Source: Pseudomonas sp. 10-1B
Lineage (GTDB): Bacteria > Pseudomonadota > Gammaproteobacteria > Pseudomonadales > Pseudomonadaceae
Reading direction: 5' to 3'
Length of the DNA stretch: 41,764 nucleotides
Assembly: GCF_000935045.1 (NCBI RefSeq)
Contig: NZ_JYKS01000051.1
Coordinates: 1 to 41,764 of the forward strand
Position 1 is the stretch's first letter; each line of letters opens with the position of its first letter. The position numbers and the translations under genes were made by a program. Below the pieces are notes generated by a model that worked only from the letters and a program-made list of their open reading frames with translations, searched no databases and was not told the origin of the DNA. Of this stretch, positions 17,060 through 26,616 are shown one piece after another.

Positions 17060-18399
17060 TTGAGCACCGCCATCAGTTCAAGCTTGAGGTTGGTAAAGGC
17101 GCTGGGCGCGTAGAAGCAGATGGTCTGGGCGTTCATCATTCGCTCGTATACATGGCCGTGCGGCTCGATGGCGAAGTACTGGTTGTCCAGGCGCACCGGG
17201 ATGGCATTGGGCAGCCGCGCCGCATGGTTGAGGGTGACGCCGGGCATGGCGCTGTTGACCACCACCTCGATGTCTTCCGGCGAGCCGACCTTGAACGCCC
17301 GCGGTACCAGTTCCAGCAGGCTGGCGCCGGGCATGTCGGCGTGTACCGAGACATAGAAGTCGGCTTCGGCAAGGCGCGGGTCGAGCAGCCGGCCCTGCCA
17401 GTACGACGGTTTGGTCTGGGTGAGGTTGATGACGACGCACTGGTTGGGCACGACATTGTCGAGCATCACCCGGATCATCTCGTCGAGCCTGACCAGCGAC
17501 GCGGCCGGGTCGTGGTGGTCGTACTCGGGGATGTCGCTGAGCTGGGTGTCCAGGGTGAAGGTCAACAGGCCACCCGCCAGGTCGGCCAGGAACAGGTACA
17601 GGCGTTCCGGGTGCAGGCGCGGGTGAGCCAGCAGATGGGCCAGCTGCGGGTGGGCGCGGTTGACGGTGTTCAGCAGCCAGAACAGGGTAACGTCGCTGGC
17701 GCCGAACTCGGCGATCTGGTCGGCACGCTCGCGGCGCCGGCCGGACAATGCCTTGCTCTTGGCCTGCAGGGCGCCGAGCAGGCGTTTGCCAATACCAACC
17801 AGCGTTTCATGGCTGCCCAGGTGCAACGTCGGGTGGACGAAGTGCGGGTCGAGGTTGAAACCGCCCATGCTGTTGCGCGTCAGCCTGGCCAACGGGCAGT
17901 GGCTGTAGCCATCCAGGCTGTCGCCGTCCACCAGCAGCACCACGTTCAGGCGCAGGCTGGTGATTTCGTTTTCCAGCTCGCCTTCGTTGAGGTCGGGCAA
18001 GGTGTCGAACTGCTTGCGGAAACGCCGTGCGGCCTTGTGCTCCTGGCCGTCCTCGACGTAGTTGAGGCCGAACGGTTCGGGCAGCTTCAAGGCGGCATGC
18101 ACCGTGAGGTCGTTGGCCTTGAGCAGGTCCTTGAGGTCGCGGGCAGCCGGTAGCGGGTCGTGCTGCGGCGCGTCGTACAGGCTGCCATCGGGGAATACCA
18201 GCTTCAGGCGCTTGAGCTGCAGCGAACCGTTGGTCAGGGCGTCCTCGTCCACCTGCAGTGCCTGCACACCCCAGTGGAACGGGGTACTGCGCAGGGTCGC
18301 CTCGGCCAGCTGGTGCTGGTGGAACTCATCCTGGTACTGGAAGTGCTGGGGCAGCAGGAACATGCCTTCCGACCACATCACCCGGCTCTGCTTGCTCAT
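17056..18399 (-). CDS. tssK: TssK, T6SS baseplate protein
   Basis: 447 residues. The N-terminal VMWSEGMFLLPQHFQYQDEF is the hallmark of the family, and HCPLARLTRNSMGGFNLDPH fits the middle shoulder region. TssK trimers link the baseplate wedge (TssE-F-G) to the TssL-M membrane complex, and the fold resembles siphophage receptor-binding proteins. The gene overlaps tssL and tssJ by four bases each, so the three products are probably made in coupled translation. Confidence 0.97.
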   Translation of the reverse strand: MSKQSRVMWSEGMFLLPQHFQYQDEFHQHQLAEATLRSTPFHWGVQALQVDEDALTNGSLQLKRLKLVFPDGSLYDAPQHDPLPAARDLKDLLKANDLTVHAALKLPEPFGLNYVEDGQEHKAARRFRKQFDTLPDLNEGELENEITSLRLNVVLLVDGDSLDGYSHCPLARLTRNSMGGFNLDPHFVHPTLHLGSHETLVGIGKRLLGALQAKSKALSGRRRERADQIAEFGASDVTLFWLLNTVNRAHPQLAHLLAHPRLHPERLYLFLADLAGGLLTFTLDTQLSDIPEYDHHDPAASLVRLDEMIRVMLDNVVPNQCVVINLTQTKPSYWQGRLLDPRLAEADFYVSVHADMPGASLLELVPRAFKVGSPEDIEVVVNSAMPGVTLNHAARLPNAIPVRLDNQYFAIEPHGHVYERMMNAQTICFYAPSAFTNLKLELMAVLK

Positions 18400-19118
18400 T
18401 TGACGCTATCCACTAAAGAGTTGAAGGTTGAATCCATGGCGTTGCGGGCCGACTGGCCGGCGGCATCGGTGGCCTTGTCGAGCACCGCGTCCTGCACCTT
18501 GTCGGTGAGCGTCGGTGCGGCGTCTTCGGCCTTCTGCGCGGCGGCCAACTGCTCTGCGGTCGGCGGTTTGTTCAGTACGTCGACGCCACGCATGGCGCTG
18601 ATCTCGGTCTTGTCCACCAGCACCCGCAGGCCATTGGAGGAGAACCAGATACCGTCCTTGCGCAGCGAGTTGGCGTCGAAGGCGATTTTCCAGCGTGCGT
18701 CCTGTTCCTCGCGGAAAAACGCCGCCACGCCGACGTAGCGGGCGTTCTTGGCCAGCGGCCACTGGTCGATCTGGCCGATACCCGGCAGCAGGGTAATTTC
18801 GCGGGCCTCCACCAGCGTGTTGCCCAAGGCTTTTTCCGGCGTACTCCAGAGGGTCTCGGCATCGCTGGCGGCGAAGCGTTCGAGGTCGGTCAGCTGGTAC
18901 ACGCGCATCACCACCGACAGCGGCTTGCCCTCGGCGTCGGGGTTGAGCTGGTTGCCGCCGTCGGACGTCAGGATGACCTTCTCGCTGTCGGCCAGCATGT
19001 CGGCTGCCCAGCTGTCTTCCATGCGCTTGCCGATACGGTCGGTGACCCCACAGCCAGCCAGCGCCAGCAGCAGGGCCGCGGTGGTCAGGTGTTTGAGGGC
19101 GGTGTGCTTGTGTTGCAT
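18396..19118 (-). CDS. tssJ: TssJ outer-membrane lipoprotein with long C-terminal extension
   Basis: 240 residues. The signal peptide ends in the lipobox LALAGC with lipidated Cys23, so the protein is anchored to the outer membrane and binds TssM from the periplasm. The TssJ fold region covers about 40-180 (VILTSDGGNQLN, LSVVMRVYQLTDLERF, ARYVGVAAFFREEQDARWKI). After it comes an extra ~60 residues rich in Ala, Asp and Lys (AEQLAAAQKAEDAAPTLTDK...), predicted helical. This is longer than TssJ proteins I know, which are usually about 150-180 residues. It lies 24 bases after clpV. Confidence 0.93.
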   Translation of the reverse strand: MQHKHTALKHLTTAALLLALAGCGVTDRIGKRMEDSWAADMLADSEKVILTSDGGNQLNPDAEGKPLSVVMRVYQLTDLERFAASDAETLWSTPEKALGNTLVEAREITLLPGIGQIDQWPLAKNARYVGVAAFFREEQDARWKIAFDANSLRKDGIWFSSNGLRVLVDKTEISAMRGVDVLNKPPTAEQLAAAQKAEDAAPTLTDKVQDAVLDKATDAAGQSARNAMDSTFNSLVDSVK

Positions 19119-19142
19119 GACGGCAAAACCTCCGGGTACTGG

Positions 19143-21740
19143 TCAGGCCAGGCGATAGGCGAAATCGCCATCGCTGCCCAGCTCGATCGCAAGGCGCTCG
19201 ATCGGTGCGTCCTGGGCCATGCGCTCGAGCACGCGCTGGGCGAGTTCGGGCATCAGGGTTTGGGACAGGATGTTGTCGATGTTGCGCGCACCGCTGTCGA
19301 CCTCGGTGCAGCGCGCGGCGATGGCCTTGACCAGCGCCTTGTCGTAGCTCAGTTCGGCCTGGTGGTTGCGGGCGAAGCGCTTGGCGATGCGTTCGAGCTT
19401 GAGGGCGACGATGCGCTCGAGGACCTGGTCCTGCACGGGGTAGAACGGCACGATGCTCAGGCGGCCGAGGAAGGCTGGCTTGAACACCTGGTTGAGCTCA
19501 TCGCGCAGGCCTTCGACGATGGCCTCGGGCGTTGGCAGCTCGGTGGCATTCAGGCAGGTTTGCATGATGCGCTCGGTGCCGGTGTTGGAGGTGAGGATGA
19601 TCACCGTGTTGCGGAAATTGATCTCGCGGCCTTCGCCGTCGTCCAGCACGCCCTTGTCGAATACCTGGAAGAACAGTTCGAGCACGTCGGGGTGAGCCTT
19701 TTCCACCTCGTCGAGCAGCACCACGCTGTACGGTTTGCGGCGTACCGCCTCGGTCAGCACGCCGCCTTCACCGTAGCCGACGTAGCCAGGTGGCGAGCCC
19801 TTGAGGCTCGACACGGTGTGGGCCTCCTGGTACTCGGACATGTTGATGGTGATCAGGTTGCGCTCGCCGCCGTACAGGGTATCGGCCAGGGCCAGGGCGG
19901 TTTCGGTCTTGCCGACGCCGCTGGGGCCGAGCAGCAGGAACACGCCGATCGGTTTGTTCGGGTCTTCCATGCGCGCGCGGGAAATCTTGATGCGCTTGCC
20001 GATCTCGTGCAGGGCATGCTCCTGGCCCAGCACGCGCTCGCCGAGCAGGGCAGGCAGGCGTTGCACGGTGTCGATCTCGTCACGCAGCATCTTGCCCAGC
20101 GGGATGCCGGTCCAGCCGCTGATGACCTGGGCGATGGCGCCGCTGTCGACCAGCGCGTGGACCAGTGGCTGGTCGCCTTGCACGCGGGCCAGTTCGGTAC
20201 GCAGGGCATTGAGTTGCTGGGCATCGGCATCGTTGGCAGCGTCCAGTGCCTTGAGCTGCTCGACCAGTTCCAGCTCCTGCTGCCACTGCGTGTTCAGCTG
20301 TTGCTCCCGCTGCTGCTCGGCCTGCAGTGCGGCCTGCAGCTCGCCCAGGCGGCGGGCATGGTCATGGCCCTTGCCGGCTTCGTGGCCGAGCACGGTGATT
20401 TCTGCCTGCAGGTTGTCGATCTGCCGGCGGCAGTCTTCCAGGGCACCAGGCTGTGACGATTGTGCCAGGGCAATGCGCGCGCAGGCGGTGTCGAGCACGC
20501 TGACTGCCTTGTCGGGCAGTTGCCGGCCGGTGATGTAGCGGTTGGACAGGCGCACCGCCTGTACCAGCGCTTCGTCCATCACCGCTACCTTGTGGTGTTC
20601 GCGCATCTTGCCGAGCAGGCCGCGCAGCATGTGGATGGCCTTGTCTTCGTCGGGTTCCTCGACCTTGACCACCTGGAAGCGGCGGGCGAGGGCGGCGTCC
20701 TTCTCGAAGTACTTCTTGTATTCGGCCCAGGTGGTGGCGGCGATGGTGCGCAGTTCGCCACGGGCCAGGGCTGGCTTGAGCAGGTTGGCGGCATCGTTCT
20801 GCCCGGCCTGGCCGCCGGAGCCGATCAGGGTGTGGGCTTCGTCGATGAACAGGATGATCGGATGCAGGCTGCGTTTGACCTCTTCGATCACCGCCTTGAG
20901 GCGGTTCTCGAACTCGCCCTTGACCCCGGCACCGGCTTGCAGCAGGCCCAGGTCCAGGGTGTGCAGGGCCACATCCTTGAGCACCGCTGGCACCTCGCCT
21001 TGGGCGATGCGCAGGGCCAGGCCCTCGACCACCGCCGTTTTGCCGACCCCGGCCTCGCCAGTGAGGATCGGGTTGTTCTGGCGGCGGCGGGTGAGGATGT
21101 CGACCATCTGCCGCACTTCGAATTCGCGGCCCAGCACCGGGTCGATGCGGCCTTCGCGGGCGCTCTGGGTGAGGTTGACGGTGTACTGGTCCAGTGCCGG
21201 GGTCTTGCCGCCGGCCTTGGCAGTGCTGGTTGCCGCTGCCGCCGGGCTGGCCAGCGGGCTGGCTTGCCTGGCTTCGGCGCTGCCTTCCACCAGGGCGGCG
21301 AGATTCAGGCGCAGGTCGTCGGCGTTGATCTTCTCCAGCTCCGGCGCCGAGGCGATCACCACGCGACGCAGTTCGGCGTCGTCGAGCAGCGCCTGCAGCA
21401 GGTGGCCGCTGCGTACCTGGCCGACGCCGTATTCGATCGACGCCAGCAGCCAGGCCTGCTCAATCATGCGGGTGATGTGTGGCGACAGCGCCGGGGTGCG
21501 GGTATTGCCTTTCTTGAACGTGCCCAGGGCCGTGACCAGTTGTGCCTGCAGGCGCTCGGCGACCACGTCATAGTGGCGCAGAATCGGCGCAAGGTCGCTG
21601 TCGCCGCTGTCGAGCAACTGCAGCAGCAGGTGCTCCACTTCTACGTCGTAGTGGTGCTCCGACAGGCACAGGGCCGCCGCGCTTTCAGTGGCCGTGCGGC
21701 TGGTTTCGTTGAGCTTGGCGAACAGAGACTTCAGGTTCAC
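19143..21740 (-). CDS. clpV: TssH / ClpV, AAA+ sheath-recycling ATPase
   Basis: 865 residues from a GTG at 21740 that overlaps the tssG stop (GTGA). The longer open frame upstream only reads through tssG. The N-terminal Clp repeat domain covers about 1-155 (VNLKSLFAKLNETSRTA, EVEHLLLQLLDSGDSDL). Two AAA+ modules follow: Walker A GEAGVGKT at 228-235 with IILFIDEAHTLIGSG, then GPSGVGKT at about 605-615 with VVLLDEVEKAHPDV and pore-loop GYVGYGEGG. The coiled-coil M domain between them carries VISGWTGIPLGKM. ClpV disassembles contracted TssB/TssC sheaths so that they can be reused. Confidence 0.97.
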   Translation of the reverse strand: MNLKSLFAKLNETSRTATESAAALCLSEHHYDVEVEHLLLQLLDSGDSDLAPILRHYDVVAERLQAQLVTALGTFKKGNTRTPALSPHITRMIEQAWLLASIEYGVGQVRSGHLLQALLDDAELRRVVIASAPELEKINADDLRLNLAALVEGSAEARQASPLASPAAAATSTAKAGGKTPALDQYTVNLTQSAREGRIDPVLGREFEVRQMVDILTRRRQNNPILTGEAGVGKTAVVEGLALRIAQGEVPAVLKDVALHTLDLGLLQAGAGVKGEFENRLKAVIEEVKRSLHPIILFIDEAHTLIGSGGQAGQNDAANLLKPALARGELRTIAATTWAEYKKYFEKDAALARRFQVVKVEEPDEDKAIHMLRGLLGKMREHHKVAVMDEALVQAVRLSNRYITGRQLPDKAVSVLDTACARIALAQSSQPGALEDCRRQIDNLQAEITVLGHEAGKGHDHARRLGELQAALQAEQQREQQLNTQWQQELELVEQLKALDAANDADAQQLNALRTELARVQGDQPLVHALVDSGAIAQVISGWTGIPLGKMLRDEIDTVQRLPALLGERVLGQEHALHEIGKRIKISRARMEDPNKPIGVFLLLGPSGVGKTETALALADTLYGGERNLITINMSEYQEAHTVSSLKGSPPGYVGYGEGGVLTEAVRRKPYSVVLLDEVEKAHPDVLELFFQVFDKGVLDDGEGREINFRNTVIILTSNTGTERIMQTCLNATELPTPEAIVEGLRDELNQVFKPAFLGRLSIVPFYPVQDQVLERIVALKLERIAKRFARNHQAELSYDKALVKAIAARCTEVDSGARNIDNILSQTLMPELAQRVLERMAQDAPIERLAIELGSDGDFAYRLA

Positions 21741-22807
21741 AAGGCGACCCCATCGTAAGGAATGTGGAATACGGCGCAACGCGAAGGCTCCGCGTCGTGG
21801 CCAGGGCGTTTGAGCCAGCCCAGCCAGCCCAAGGCAAGATTGCCGCTGCGGCCCAGCCGGGCGCATGGCACCGCCTCGCGCTTGAGGCGCGGGGCGATTT
21901 CGAAATCCAGCTCGGCGCCTATGTAGAAGCGCACCAGCTCGACCAGCTTGCGGTAGCACTCGCTGCCCGGCTGGAAACGCTGGTAATCGGCCAGGCTCAA
22001 CGGGCCCAGTTCGATACGGATGCTCGACTGGTAATCCCAGACCCGTTTGCCGGCCACGGCGCTGTGGCCGAGCTGGGCGTTTTTACGCCCGAGCTGGGTG
22101 CATTGTTCGGGCTGCAGGTGCAGCCAGCGCCCGGCGAACTGGCAGACCTTGATCGGCAGCGAGAAATAGAAGCCGAGCATGCGTTCAAGGTTCAGCGCGT
22201 TGCGCGGCTTCTGGCTGAGCAGGCCGGCAAAGTAGCTGAACAGCTCGCGGCGCAGCGCCGTCGGTTGCTGCTCGAACTTGAGCTGCTGCGCCCGTGGGCC
22301 CAGGCCCACCAGGTTGAGCAGGTAGCCATCGAAACCCGAGGTGCCGTTGCGCTCGTGTTCGATATGGAATTTGTACTTCTGCCAGGCCTCGTAGAACAGC
22401 GTGGTCATGCGGTGCGAGAAAATGTCGAGGAACGCATGGGCAGCATCGTCGCGGTACTGCACGTGGCGTTCGAGCAGCAGTTCGGTGTACGGGCGCGGCA
22501 GCACGCCGGATGGCCCGACCAGGCCCATGAAGGTGACCTGGACTTCCGAAAGCGGCAGCCCAGCCGTCGATACCTTGCCTTGGCGTTCGAAATGCAGGTC
22601 GCTGACCTCGCTGGCCGGGAACGCCAGCGATAGCTGGGTACGGAAGCGCAGCGGGTCTTCGTGCGGCCGGGTCGCCAGGTCCATGCGCCCGGTACGGCTG
22701 TAGTGCAGGCGGAGCAGGCGCACCAATTGAAAGAATTCGAATCGGTGCGGCTCGGCTCGGGCCTGATCGATCAGACCAGGGGCTGATCGCCAGTACGTGC
22801 TGGCCAT
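21737..22807 (-). CDS. tssG: TssG, T6SS baseplate wedge protein
   Basis: 356 residues. Family signs are the N-terminal FEFFQLVRLLRLHY, RFRTQLSLAFPASEVSDL, MGLVGPSGVLPRPYTELLLE and AFLDIFSHRMTTLFYEAW, which are well conserved in the TssG/VasB/ImpH family. With TssF and TssE it builds the baseplate wedges. It overlaps tssF by 37 bases and clpV by four. Confidence 0.97.
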   Translation of the reverse strand: MASTYWRSAPGLIDQARAEPHRFEFFQLVRLLRLHYSRTGRMDLATRPHEDPLRFRTQLSLAFPASEVSDLHFERQGKVSTAGLPLSEVQVTFMGLVGPSGVLPRPYTELLLERHVQYRDDAAHAFLDIFSHRMTTLFYEAWQKYKFHIEHERNGTSGFDGYLLNLVGLGPRAQQLKFEQQPTALRRELFSYFAGLLSQKPRNALNLERMLGFYFSLPIKVCQFAGRWLHLQPEQCTQLGRKNAQLGHSAVAGKRVWDYQSSIRIELGPLSLADYQRFQPGSECYRKLVELVRFYIGAELDFEIAPRLKREAVPCARLGRSGNLALGWLGWLKRPGHDAEPSRCAVFHIPYDGVAL

Positions 22808-24591
22808 TGGACGACTCTCTTTTCTCGTTGTTGGGTGCGCAGGGTCAGTTGGGTGAAGCTGTTCATCGAGCAGTACTGGCCGAAGAAGTGGTCCAGCACC
22901 ATGCCGAACAGGAACACGCCACTGCCGGTGAACTGGCTTTCGTCGAAGGTGAGGGTAATGCCCACGCCGCGCACGAAGTTCGGCCGCGGGTGGCCGATAC
23001 GGGCGACCACCGGCTCGCTGCTGATGGCCTTGATGCCGTTGATCTGTTTGCGAATGGCCGAGACGTTGCGGTAGTTGTACAGCGACAGCAATTCGAGCAG
23101 CACTTCGCGGCCCTGGCTGACCAGCGACAGGTGGTTCAGCGACAGGTGCGCGATCAGCCGCCAGATCAGGCCCTTGCCCAGCGGCACACGCACGGTGGCG
23201 GTGGGCTTGCGCAGGCAGCGGATATCCTTGATTACCGAGTTGGCGGGGATGTTGAAGTCGCCGCGCTCGCCACCGAACGGCAGCATCAGCGGGACATCAC
23301 GGTTGCTGCAGGTAAGCCCGATGCTCAGGGTGTCGTTGCTGGCGTCGATCAGTTCCAGGTTACGGTCGACCACGCGGATGCTCATGGCGGTGGCATCGCC
23401 CAGGTTGCGCCGGCGTGCGATCCAGAAACTGGTGCGCGGGTCCTGCTCGCCACGTGGCTCGAAGAACGCCTGACAGGTGTCGACCTGGTCGATGCCGCCG
23501 AGCTTGCGCACGCGCCGCACGCGGTCGATCGATATCACTTCGGCGGCATTGTGCAGCCGGGTATCGGGGGTGACTGGGTACTCGTGCTGGGTGTGGGTCA
23601 GCTTGATTGGCTCGGCCTGCTGGCGGAACAGGTTGATGATCGGCGTGCAGTTGAGCTTGAAGTTGTTGCGCCCGATGTTCTGGGTCAACCGCGCCAGGCG
23701 CTCGCTGAGGTCGTAATCGGAAAAATAGAAGTTGAGCTCCACCTGCTCGATGGCCTTGCCCTGCAGGATGCGGGCGAAGCCGCAGAGGTCGAAGAACATG
23801 AACTTGTCGGGGAAGGTGAAGTATTCGTGCAGCAGGCGGTAGCCCAGGAACGAGCGCTCGGAGTAATCCACCAGGCCTTCGTCACGGGCGTAGCCCACGG
23901 ACTTCAGCGCGTTGGCCGGCAGGGCCACTTCGCGGCTACGGCCCTGGTCCTGGAAGCTCAGGGTGGCTTTGGCCAGGTTGTTGAACAGCAGCTCGTACAG
24001 CTGCAGCATCAGCGTCGCTTCGCCGTCGAGGAAGAACCGCAGGCGGTCCATTTCCATCTGCCCGAACAGGGCATCGCCGGTGGCTGCCAGGCGGATGCGC
24101 AGGTGGGCGACCAGGTCGGCGCTGTGGCCGTTGAATGCCGAGCGTTCCATTTCGGCGAACGAGGCCTGTTGCACGGCAATCGGCCACAGCTCAACCGGGT
24201 AGCAGGTGCGGAACTTGCACACCACGCCTTCCACGGCATTGGCATGCATTTCGGTATGGCGCGCCAGGCGATAGGCTTCGGTGACCTTCTCGTGCTTGCC
24301 TAGGCTCAGCTCGGCGATCGACATCGACGGGGTAGGGCGCAGGTAGTGTGGGTACAGCACCTCGAGGAAGGATTCGACGATCTCCGGAAACTCGTCATCG
24401 AGTTTCTTGTGCACCCGCGCAGACAGGAACGAGAACGCCTCGATCAGGCGCTCGGTATGCGGGTCTTCGCAGTTGTCGCCCTCGATCAGCAGCCGCGAAG
24501 CGATCTTCGGGTACTGCGCGGCAAACTCCTGGCCGAGGAAGCGCAGGTGCGACAGTTCCTTTTCGTAGTAGGGCAGCAGTTCGTCGAGCAT
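22771..24591 (-). CDS. tssF: TssF, T6SS baseplate wedge protein
   Basis: 606 residues, the usual family length. It starts with LLPYYEKELSHLRFLGQEFA, the conserved N-terminus of VasA/ImpG/TssF, followed by DPHTERLIEAFSFLSARVHK and FLEVLYPHYLRPTPSM. The C-terminal part has GLIWRLIAHLSLNHLSL and LFGMVLDHFFGQYCSMNSF. It forms the core of the baseplate wedge. The start codon shares one base with the tssE stop (TGATG at 24589-24593). Confidence 0.97.
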   Translation of the reverse strand: MLDELLPYYEKELSHLRFLGQEFAAQYPKIASRLLIEGDNCEDPHTERLIEAFSFLSARVHKKLDDEFPEIVESFLEVLYPHYLRPTPSMSIAELSLGKHEKVTEAYRLARHTEMHANAVEGVVCKFRTCYPVELWPIAVQQASFAEMERSAFNGHSADLVAHLRIRLAATGDALFGQMEMDRLRFFLDGEATLMLQLYELLFNNLAKATLSFQDQGRSREVALPANALKSVGYARDEGLVDYSERSFLGYRLLHEYFTFPDKFMFFDLCGFARILQGKAIEQVELNFYFSDYDLSERLARLTQNIGRNNFKLNCTPIINLFRQQAEPIKLTHTQHEYPVTPDTRLHNAAEVISIDRVRRVRKLGGIDQVDTCQAFFEPRGEQDPRTSFWIARRRNLGDATAMSIRVVDRNLELIDASNDTLSIGLTCSNRDVPLMLPFGGERGDFNIPANSVIKDIRCLRKPTATVRVPLGKGLIWRLIAHLSLNHLSLVSQGREVLLELLSLYNYRNVSAIRKQINGIKAISSEPVVARIGHPRPNFVRGVGITLTFDESQFTGSGVFLFGMVLDHFFGQYCSMNSFTQLTLRTQQREKRVVQWPARTGDQPLV

Positions 24592-25073
24592 CAGTTGAGG
24601 TTCTGCACTTTGTATTCCTGGGTGTTGACCTGCAGCACGGCGTCGAATGACACCTGGCGGCTGATGTCCTGCAGACGCAATACGGCGTCTACCCGGAAGG
24701 TCAACATGCGGTGGCCGTTCTGCTGGGCCAACAGCTGTACACGGACCCGGCGAAAGCGCCGGTCCCCGGTGCTGATCGCCCGCTCCAGCTGTTGCTGGAT
24801 AAGCCGGCGATCATGTGGGTCGAGCACGCTGCGGCTGATGAAGTCGGGCATGCCGTATTCAAGGATGGAACCACCGAGCTGGCCGAAGCCTTCAAGCTCC
24901 TCGGCGACCAGGGACTGGCGGGTGTTCACCAGCACCTCCAGATCGCGGACGATGCTCGCCTTGTACTCGGCCAGCGAGCAGGTGCGCTGCGCGGCCGGTT
25001 CGGCCGACTGATAGGGGCGGTCGTCCAGCAGCCGGTCGAGCAGCGAGGGTAGCAGGCGGGCCTGGTTACTCAT
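24591..25073 (-). CDS. tssE: TssE, gp25-like T6SS baseplate protein
   Basis: 160 residues. LLPSLLDRLLDD at the N-terminus and the gp25-like core (IVRDLEVLVNTRQS, SILEYGMPDFISRSV, LQQQLERAIST...FRRVRVQLL) identify it as the homologue of phage T4 gp25, which starts sheath polymerisation at the baseplate. It lies 26 bases after tssC and abuts tssF. Confidence 0.95.
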   Translation of the reverse strand: MSNQARLLPSLLDRLLDDRPYQSAEPAAQRTCSLAEYKASIVRDLEVLVNTRQSLVAEELEGFGQLGGSILEYGMPDFISRSVLDPHDRRLIQQQLERAISTGDRRFRRVRVQLLAQQNGHRMLTFRVDAVLRLQDISRQVSFDAVLQVNTQEYKVQNLN

Positions 25074-25099
25074 GTGTCATCCCTGTACACAGCGGCCGG

Positions 25100-26602
25100 T
25101 CAGCCGCGCGCGCCCTGTGGCAGCTCTGCGACCAGCCGCAGCGAGGCGGTCAGTTCGTCCAGCTGGTAGTGCGGGCGCAGGTAGGTCACGGCCTTGTACA
25201 CGCCTGGCTTGCCGGGCACTTCGAACACCTCGGCGCGGGCCTCGCGCAGCGGGAACTTGGCCTTGGCCTCCTGGCTGGCGGTATCGTCGAGCAGCACATA
25301 GCTGGCCAGCCACTGGTTGAGGAAACGCTCCACGTCCATGCGCGAGGCGAAGCTGCCGATCTTGTCGCGCATGATCGCCTTCATGTAGTGGGCGATGCGC
25401 GAGGTGGCGAAGATGTACTGCAGTTGCGCCGACAGGCGTGCGTTGGCGTTGGCGATGTCGGTGTTGTACTGCTTCTGCTTTTGCGCCGACTGGGTGCCGA
25501 AGAACGCTGCGTAGTCGGTGCCCTTGCAGTGCACTAGCGGGATGAAGCCGAGGTCCGACAGCTCTTTTTCGCGGCGGTCGGTGATGGCGATTTCGGTCGG
25601 GCACTTGAGGGCGATTTCGCCGTCGTCGGTATTGAAGGTATGGGTGGGCAGGCCTTCGACCAGGCCGCCACCTTCCACGCCGCGGATGGCCACGCACCAG
25701 CCGTAGCGGGCGAAGGCATCGGTAACGCGGGTGCCGAGGGCGTAGGCGGCGTTCATCCACAGGTACTTGTTGTGGTCGCGGCCGTCGACGCTTTCGACGA
25801 AGTTGAATTCTTCTACCGGGGTGGTATCCGGGCCATAGGGCAGGCGGCCCAGCACATGGGGCAGGGTGAGGCCGACGTAGCGTGAATCCTCCGAGGCACG
25901 GAACGACTTCCACTTGGCGTATTCGACGGTGTCGAAGATTTTCGCCAGGTCACGCGGGCCGGACATCTCAGTGAACGAGTCCCAGCCGAACAGTTCGGGC
26001 GAGGCGGCCGAAATGAACGGCGCATGGGCTGCCGCGGCGACGTGCGAGATTTCCTCCAGCAGGTACATGTCTTCGGGGTTGCGGTTGAACTCGTAGTCAC
26101 CGATCAGCATGCCGAAAGGTGCGCCACCGAAGGTGCCGTATTCTTCTTCGTAGACCTTCTTGAACAATGCGCTTTGGTCGAATTCGCTGGCGGCCTTCAG
26201 GTCGCGTACCAGGTCCTTCTTCGAGGCATTGAGCAGGTGGATTTTCAGCGTGGTGCTGGTCTCGGTCTGGTCTACCTGGTATTTCAGGCCGCGCCAGGAG
26301 GCTTCCAACTGCTGGAACTCGCGAGCGTGCATGATCTCGTTCATTTGCTCGGAGAGCATCGAATCGATCTCGGCGATACGCGAGTCGAGCACGGCGATCA
26401 GGTCCTTGCTCGGGGTCATCTCGCCCTCGAGTACCTGGTTCACCAGTTCGCCGATCAGGTCGCGAGTGCGGTTGCGCTCGGTGTCGGAGCGGGCCACGCG
26501 GCTTTGCGAAATGATGCTGTCGAGCAGCGAAGGTTGCGGGGCGAAGTTTTCCACCTCGACCAGGTCGCCGGCCTGTTGTGGTGCGGTTTGCTTGTCGGTC
26601 AT
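25100..26602 (-). CDS. tssC: TssC, large sheath subunit
   Basis: 500 residues. Recognised by SLLDSIISQSRVARSD, REFQQLEASWRGLKYQVDQT, PFGMLIGDYEFNRNPEDM, APFISAASPELFGWDSF, FRASEDSRYVGLTLPHVLGR and the C-terminal HYMKAIMRDKIGSF. TssB/TssC heterodimers form the contractile sheath around the Hcp tube. It is separated from tssB by only 14 bases. Confidence 0.98.
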   Translation of the reverse strand: MTDKQTAPQQAGDLVEVENFAPQPSLLDSIISQSRVARSDTERNRTRDLIGELVNQVLEGEMTPSKDLIAVLDSRIAEIDSMLSEQMNEIMHAREFQQLEASWRGLKYQVDQTETSTTLKIHLLNASKKDLVRDLKAASEFDQSALFKKVYEEEYGTFGGAPFGMLIGDYEFNRNPEDMYLLEEISHVAAAAHAPFISAASPELFGWDSFTEMSGPRDLAKIFDTVEYAKWKSFRASEDSRYVGLTLPHVLGRLPYGPDTTPVEEFNFVESVDGRDHNKYLWMNAAYALGTRVTDAFARYGWCVAIRGVEGGGLVEGLPTHTFNTDDGEIALKCPTEIAITDRREKELSDLGFIPLVHCKGTDYAAFFGTQSAQKQKQYNTDIANANARLSAQLQYIFATSRIAHYMKAIMRDKIGSFASRMDVERFLNQWLASYVLLDDTASQEAKAKFPLREARAEVFEVPGKPGVYKAVTYLRPHYQLDELTASLRLVAELPQGARG

Positions 26603-26616
26603 GTTCGGGCTCCTGC

